A stretch of 8,608 bases of DNA from Spirochaetaceae bacterium (GTDB taxonomy: Bacteria; Spirochaetota; Spirochaetia; Treponematales; Breznakiellaceae), in contig JAISCO010000368.1 in NCBI GenBank assembly GCA_031265535.1, positions 1-8,608 on the forward strand, given 5' to 3'. Below the pieces are notes generated by a model. That model saw only the letters and a program-made list of their open reading frames with translations. It was not told the origin of the DNA and made no database searches. The position numbers and the translations under genes are program-made. Positions 5,120 through 8,608 of this stretch are shown in pieces (position 1 is the first letter of the stretch; every line of letters begins with the position of its first letter).

Positions 5120-5177
5120 ATTTGCGCAAATTTTAATACAAATTTTTGTTGACATGCGCAAATACCCATGAGATAAT
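5120..5177 (+). promoter_or_regulatory. Promoter and candidate operators of the sugar ABC transporter operon
   Basis: The -35 box is a perfect TTGACA (5149-5154), the spacer is 17 bp, and the -10 box is GATAAT (5172-5177, 5 of 6). An A/T-rich stretch precedes the -35. The 12-bp palindrome ATTTGCGCAAAT lies at 5120-5131, and the 9-nt sequence TGCGCAAAT recurs at 5155-5163 inside the spacer, exactly 32 bp (about 3 turns) from the first. A protein bound at both would block RNA polymerase. The arrangement resembles control by a LacI-type or similar repressor of sugar uptake operons; the regulator is not in the window. Confidence 0.7.
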
Positions 5178-5224
5178 TTTTTGTAGTGATGGAGCGGAAA
5201 AATATATTTCACAAGGGATATGGT

Positions 5225-6757
5225 ATGGCTGAAGCGGAAAATGTTTTTCTTGAATTAAAGAACATTACCAAAGTTTTTCCGGGTGTAATAGCCTTGGAGA
5301 ATGTCAGTTTTTCGGCACGGCGGGGAGAGGTTCATGCTCTGTGCGGAGAAAACGGCGCAGGCAAGTCCACTCTAATGAAAATAATCAACGGTCTCTATAA
5401 AGCGGATTCCGGGGATATCCGCATTGAAGGCAAGCCGGTTCAGATTCAAAATCCAATGGACGCCGGAAATCACGGGATTGCCATGATTTATCAGGAATGT
5501 ACCTATGTTCCAGAGATGTCCGTGGCGGAGAGCCTTTTTTTAGGAAATCTGCCGGTGAATAAATTTGGCGCGGTAAACTGGAAATATATTTATCAGCAAA
5601 CCCGGCAGCTTCTGCAAGCCGAAGGGCTTAATGATAACCCCAGACTGATTGACGGGCTTAATACTAAACTGAAATATTTGAGCATTGCCGATATTCAGAT
5701 GCTCGAGATTCTTAAAGCGATACATAAAGATTCCTCAATTTTGATTATGGATGAGCCGACCTCTTCTATAGCTCAGAAAGAGGCTGATGATTTGTTGAAT
5801 AAAGTCATGGACTTGAAAAAACGGGGCAAAAGCATCATCTACATTTCTCACAAAATGGACGAGATATTCAGGATTGCGGATCGGATAACGGTCTTTCGAG
5901 ACGGAAAGGTAGTCGGGAGCGATGAGGCAAAAAATCTTACCATTGATAAAGTTATTGCCTTGATGGTGGGAAGGGAACTGTCAAATGACTATCCCAAGTC
6001 AGAAATATCCGCCGGAGAAGAACTGCTAAAAGTAGAGAACCTGAACCGGATAGGCGTCTTTCATAATATCAATTTTACACTCCATGCGGGGGAAATTGTC
6101 GGCATTGCCGGGCTGGTTGGGGCCGGGCGTACTGAAATCGCCAGAGCAATCTGCGGACTGGACCCGATAGATTCGGGGACAGTCAAAGTTCGGAATAAAA
6201 AGCTTGTCATAAAAAAAGTTACCGACAGTGTGAACAACGGAATTGCCATGTGTTCCGAAGACCGCCGCCGCTACGGTCTTGTTCTTATGCGGAGTGTTCG
6301 TGAAAATATGGGACTCCCAAACCTTGCCCGGTATATTTACGGCGGCCGCCTGCATAAAAAAAAGGAATTGGCGGAGATACAAGGCCGGTGCGGTAATCTT
6401 AAGATCAAAACCCCCTCGGTTGAAACTCCCGCGGCCAACCTTTCCGGCGGGAATCAGCAGAAAATTGTTTTGGCTAAGTGGCTTATCAAAGATCCGGCGG
6501 TACTTATCCTTGACGAGCCAACACGGGGGATAGATGTAGGAGCAAAGTACGAAATATACAAACTGATGAGCGAAATCGTCAAAGACGGCAGTAAAGGCAT
6601 CATCATGATTTCATCAGAAATGCCGGAACTTTTGGGAATGTGCGATAGAATCTATGTAATGTCAAAAGGGAAAATAGCCGCCGAATTAAAACGCGGCGAG
6701 TTTTCTCAAGAGTTAATAATGCAGTATGCAACAGGCAGCGCAAGAGCGGCTGTGTAA
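5225..6757 (+). CDS. Sugar ABC transporter ATP-binding protein (CUT2, RbsA/MglA type)
   Basis: The 510-residue product has two fused nucleotide-binding domains, the usual size for this family. It energises uptake of a monosaccharide through the permease encoded next. NBD1 shows Walker A GENGAGKST (41-49), Q-loop Q90 in IYQE, a degenerate signature LSIADIQ (152-158) normal for this family, Walker B ILIMDEP (172-178) and H-loop His209. NBD2 has the degenerate Walker A GLVGAGRTE (296-304), EDRRRYGLV (345-353), signature LSGGNQQ (406-412), Walker B LILDEPTRG (427-435), and ISSE replacing the H-loop, also family-typical. ATG 5225 is preferred because AAGGGA (5213-5218) precedes it by 6 nt. GTG 5186 and ATG 5189 lie almost at the predicted transcription start and add a tail not expected in the family. 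The substrate cannot be read from this subunit. Confidence 0.95.
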   Translation: MAEAENVFLELKNITKVFPGVIALENVSFSARRGEVHALCGENGAGKSTLMKIINGLYKADSGDIRIEGKPVQIQNPMDAGNHGIAMIYQECTYVPEMSVAESLFLGNLPVNKFGAVNWKYIYQQTRQLLQAEGLNDNPRLIDGLNTKLKYLSIADIQMLEILKAIHKDSSILIMDEPTSSIAQKEADDLLNKVMDLKKRGKSIIYISHKMDEIFRIADRITVFRDGKVVGSDEAKNLTIDKVIALMVGRELSNDYPKSEISAGEELLKVENLNRIGVFHNINFTLHAGEIVGIAGLVGAGRTEIARAICGLDPIDSGTVKVRNKKLVIKKVTDSVNNGIAMCSEDRRRYGLVLMRSVRENMGLPNLARYIYGGRLHKKKELAEIQGRCGNLKIKTPSVETPAANLSGGNQQKIVLAKWLIKDPAVLILDEPTRGIDVGAKYEIYKLMSEIVKDGSKGIIMISSEMPELLGMCDRIYVMSKGKIAAELKRGEFSQELIMQYATGSARAAV

Positions 6758-6783
6758 AAATATCAAGGCAAGGAAGGAGTAAA

Positions 6784-7785
6784 ATGCCTAAACGTATTGG
6801 TTTTTCCGTATCCCGTTTAACATATTTTGTAAGCAAGAATAGTATTTTTGTCATATTGGTAGCCGTGTTTTTGATAAGCGCCCTGTTGAACAAGAATTTT
6901 TTATCTCTTACGAATTTAAGCAATATTTTGAAGCAAAATTCCGTGATTGCTATACTTGCCTTTGGGGAGACTTTGCTGATCATTGCCGGCCTTATTGATC
7001 TTAGCAATGGCGCCGTGCTGGCGCTTTCCGGCGTACTTGCCGTTTCGGTATATAAGGTAACAGGTTCTATGCTGCTTGCCGCCTCTGTGGGACTGACAAT
7101 CGGCATTTTTTGTAATGTGGTGAGCGGGGTATTGACCAGTATATTTAAAACGCCTCCTTTCATCGCGACTCTTGCGGTTATGACTATGGCAAGAGGTTTG
7201 GTGCTGCTCTATACCGCCGGGCAGAGTATTTATCAGATTGGCGGTTTTGTAACACTGGGACAGGGTTCTCTTTTTTACATACCTATTCCCATTATATTCA
7301 TGGTTCTGATACTTTTTGTTACATGGTATATTCTGAACAATACCCGGTTGGGGCGCTCCCTTTACGCCATAGGCGGCAATGAGGAGGCGGCGAATGTTTC
7401 GGGTATACGGGTCTCGCGTTCAAAATTCACTGTCTATTTGATTAACGGTGTTTTTGTGGGGCTTGCCGGGATTATCTTTATGTCCCGAAATAACGCCGGA
7501 TTGCCGGCGGCGGCACAGGGCTATGAGTTTGAAGCCTTAACCGCGGCGGTTATCGGAGGAACCAGCTTTTCGGGGGGAATCGGGACCGCGATGGGAACAC
7601 TGGCCGGCGCTTTTATTGTGGGGATTCTCAACAACATCATGAATCTTATAGGGGTCAATTCCTATGTTCAACAAATCATTAAAGGAATTATTATCGCCCT
7701 GGCGGTGATTATGGATATTCGCGCAAAGAATAATCGATCCAAGCCGAAAAAATTATCCGCCGGAATTGACCGCGGCGGGAAATGA
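6784..7785 (+). CDS. Sugar ABC transporter permease (CUT2, RbsC type)
   Basis: The 333-residue protein is typical in length for BPD_transp_2 inner-membrane permeases. It follows the ATPase gene by 26 nt with a strong ribosome binding site AAGGAG (6774-6779). Hydrophobic segments cover most of residues 20-310. Recognisable family motifs are IDLSNG (71-76, the usual form being GIDLSVG), PPFIATLAVMTMARG (124-138), the cytoplasmic coupling loop GRSLYAIGGNEEAANVSGI (190-208), which docks on the ATPase, and FEALTAAVIGGTSFSGGIG (249-267). The C-terminal tail is short and basic. Two copies would form the transport pore. The order ATPase-permease-binding protein matches rbsA-rbsC-rbsB, but this alone does not show that ribose is the substrate. 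Confidence 0.94.
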   Translation: MPKRIGFSVSRLTYFVSKNSIFVILVAVFLISALLNKNFLSLTNLSNILKQNSVIAILAFGETLLIIAGLIDLSNGAVLALSGVLAVSVYKVTGSMLLAASVGLTIGIFCNVVSGVLTSIFKTPPFIATLAVMTMARGLVLLYTAGQSIYQIGGFVTLGQGSLFYIPIPIIFMVLILFVTWYILNNTRLGRSLYAIGGNEEAANVSGIRVSRSKFTVYLINGVFVGLAGIIFMSRNNAGLPAAAQGYEFEALTAAVIGGTSFSGGIGTAMGTLAGAFIVGILNNIMNLIGVNSYVQQIIKGIIIALAVIMDIRAKNNRSKPKKLSAGIDRGGK

Positions 7786-7792
7786 ATATACT
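7766..7792 (+). promoter_or_regulatory. Weak candidate internal promoter before the binding-protein gene
   Basis: TTGACC (7766-7771) and TATACT (7787-7792) each match 5 of 6 consensus positions, but the spacer is only 15 bp. If used, it would give separate transcription of the binding-protein gene. Confidence 0.2.
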
Positions 7793-7805
7793 GAATATGT
7801 AGATC

Positions 7806-7832
7806 TAAGCGCATAGCGCTTAAATATTTTTT
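7806..7832 (+). terminator. Hairpin with U run between permease and binding-protein genes
   Basis: The 7-bp stem TAAGCGC-ATA-GCGCTTA (7806-7822) is followed by AATATTTTTT, ending in six T at 7827-7832. The U run abuts GGAGG of the next gene. It could be a partial terminator, or a 5' stabilising hairpin left after mRNA processing so that the binding protein is made in excess. The stem is short and the U run starts 4 nt after it, so full termination is unlikely. Confidence 0.45.
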
Positions 7833-7844
7833 GGAGGAGAGCAG

Positions 7845-8608
7845 ATGAAAAAATTTTTTGTAACACTGTTGACGCTTCTAGTGGTATCGTCAATGGCGTT
7901 TGGCGCGGGTGAAAAGGATTCGGGGGGAGCAAAACGGGTTGTGTATATCGCCCGCGCTCAGGCGGATCTTTTTGCCGCATGGCTTGCGAATTCCGTTAAG
8001 GAAGAAGCAAAGAAATATCCCAACCTTAGGGTCGATGTTGTTGACGGTCAGGCCGATGATGCCAAGCAAAATTCGGCGATTGAAAACGCTATCACCAACA
8101 AGTATGACTTGCTCATCTTGCAGCCGAATGACAGCGAAGCCCAGAAGCCGTACATCAAAATGGCGGTTGACGCGAAGATGCCTGTCATCCTTACCAATCC
8201 TAGGATTCCGGATTCTGCGATTATGGCGGTTACCAATAGTGTGGATGCCGACCCTTATGAGCAGGGCGCGGTGGTAGCCCGGTTTGCGCTGACCCAGATT
8301 CCCCGGGGAGCGAAGGTTGTGGTACTCCGTGGACCGGACGGCAATTTCCATTCTGTTGAGCGTCGCCGTTCATGGGAACAGGAATTCTTTGTAAAGCGGC
8401 CTGATGTTACTATTGTTGGCGAACAGTCGGGGCATTGGAATAAGGACGAGGGGATGCGGTACATGGAAGACTGGGTGCAGGCTAATCCTCAAATTGACGC
8501 GGTTATTTCAATGAATGACAATATGGCAATGGGCGCCGTCGAAGCGGTAAAAGGTAACCCCAAGTTTACTTCGCTGCTTGTTTACGGCGTTGACGGCGAT
8601 GCCGCGGC
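7845..8608 (+). CDS. Periplasmic sugar-binding protein of the ABC transporter (partial, 3' end outside)
   Basis: The first 254 residues are present; the gene runs off the window. ATG 7845 is preceded by GGAGG (7833-7837) at 7 nt. The N-terminus is a signal peptide (MKKFFVTLLTLLVVSSMAFG). Cleavage is probably after Gly20, followed by the linker AGEKDSGGA; there is no lipobox Cys, so a soluble periplasmic protein is expected. The mature part fits the periplasmic-binding-protein/LacI fold (Peripla_BP_4). It has strand RVVYIARAQADLF (31-43), a helix ending near 57, VDVVDGQADD (63-72), LLILQPNDSEA (89-99), MPVILTN (112-118), VVVLRGP (158-164), DAVISMNDNMAMGAVEAV (218-235) and YGVDGDAA (247-254). 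It delivers the sugar to the permease encoded 59 nt upstream. RbsB-like in general plan, but the start of the mature protein (RAQADLFAAWL) departs from RbsB, so the substrate is open. Confidence 0.93.
   Translation, partial: MKKFFVTLLTLLVVSSMAFGAGEKDSGGAKRVVYIARAQADLFAAWLANSVKEEAKKYPNLRVDVVDGQADDAKQNSAIENAITNKYDLLILQPNDSEAQKPYIKMAVDAKMPVILTNPRIPDSAIMAVTNSVDADPYEQGAVVARFALTQIPRGAKVVVLRGPDGNFHSVERRRSWEQEFFVKRPDVTIVGEQSGHWNKDEGMRYMEDWVQANPQIDAVISMNDNMAMGAVEAVKGNPKFTSLLVYGVDGDAA

Noticed and set aside
4869..5171. 100-codon open frame before the transporter operon
   Set aside because: It starts inside a dispersed repeat, has unnatural composition and ends across the -35/-10 region of the transporter promoter.
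5186..5224. Earlier GTG/ATG starts (5186, 5189) of the ATPase gene
   Set aside because: They lie within a few bases of the predicted transcription start, lack a ribosome binding site and add 12-13 residues not expected in the family. A leaderless start is not fully excluded.

Overview
The window looks like chromosomal DNA of a spirochaete, most likely Treponema-like. This is an inference from gene style: a PD-(D/E)XK-type protein tail, a glycine/threonine-rich lipoprotein behind a homopolymeric C tract, a sugar-binding protein with an uncleaved-Cys-free 'GAGEKD' type N-terminus, and repeats built on AATTAGCAATTAACAAT. No rRNA, tRNA, CRISPR array or transposase was seen.

Layout. (a) 1-255 is the C-terminal end of a PD-(D/E)XK nuclease-like protein. 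(b) 256-783 has no gene. It holds a dispersed intergenic repeat, two copies of a pyrimidine-rich repeat, and three palindromes of the type ACGCTATATATAGCGT. (c) 784-3182 is a self-contained lipoprotein unit. A promoter whose -35/-10 spacer is largely a run of 13 C is followed by a hairpin-rich leader of about 210 nt, a 649-residue lipoprotein gene, and then four abutting hairpins and a Rho-independent terminator. (d) 3183-3415 holds another repeat copy, a possible promoter and what looks like the severed C-terminus of a lost gene. (e) 3416-4772 is an AT-richer cassette of unrecognised same-strand genes: a membrane protein split over two frames, a second small membrane protein and a soluble protein. 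(f) 4773-5148 has no convincing gene and carries a third repeat copy. (g) 5149-8608 is a CUT2-type sugar ABC transporter operon in the order ATPase, permease, periplasmic binding protein. It has a near-consensus promoter with repeated TGCGCAAAT motifs, and the window ends inside the binding-protein gene.

How it works together. The operon encodes one high-affinity sugar uptake system: periplasmic capture, a permease (probably dimeric) and a double-NBD ATPase. The motif pair at its promoter suggests repression by a sugar-responsive regulator, and a hairpin before the binding-protein gene suggests that gene's level is set separately. The lipoprotein unit looks like a phase-variable surface antigen: slippage in the C tract would change promoter spacing from the current 19 bp towards or away from the optimal 17 bp. 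The middle cassette has no assignable function. The shared repeats on either side of units (c) and (e) suggest they were inserted or exchanged by recombination.
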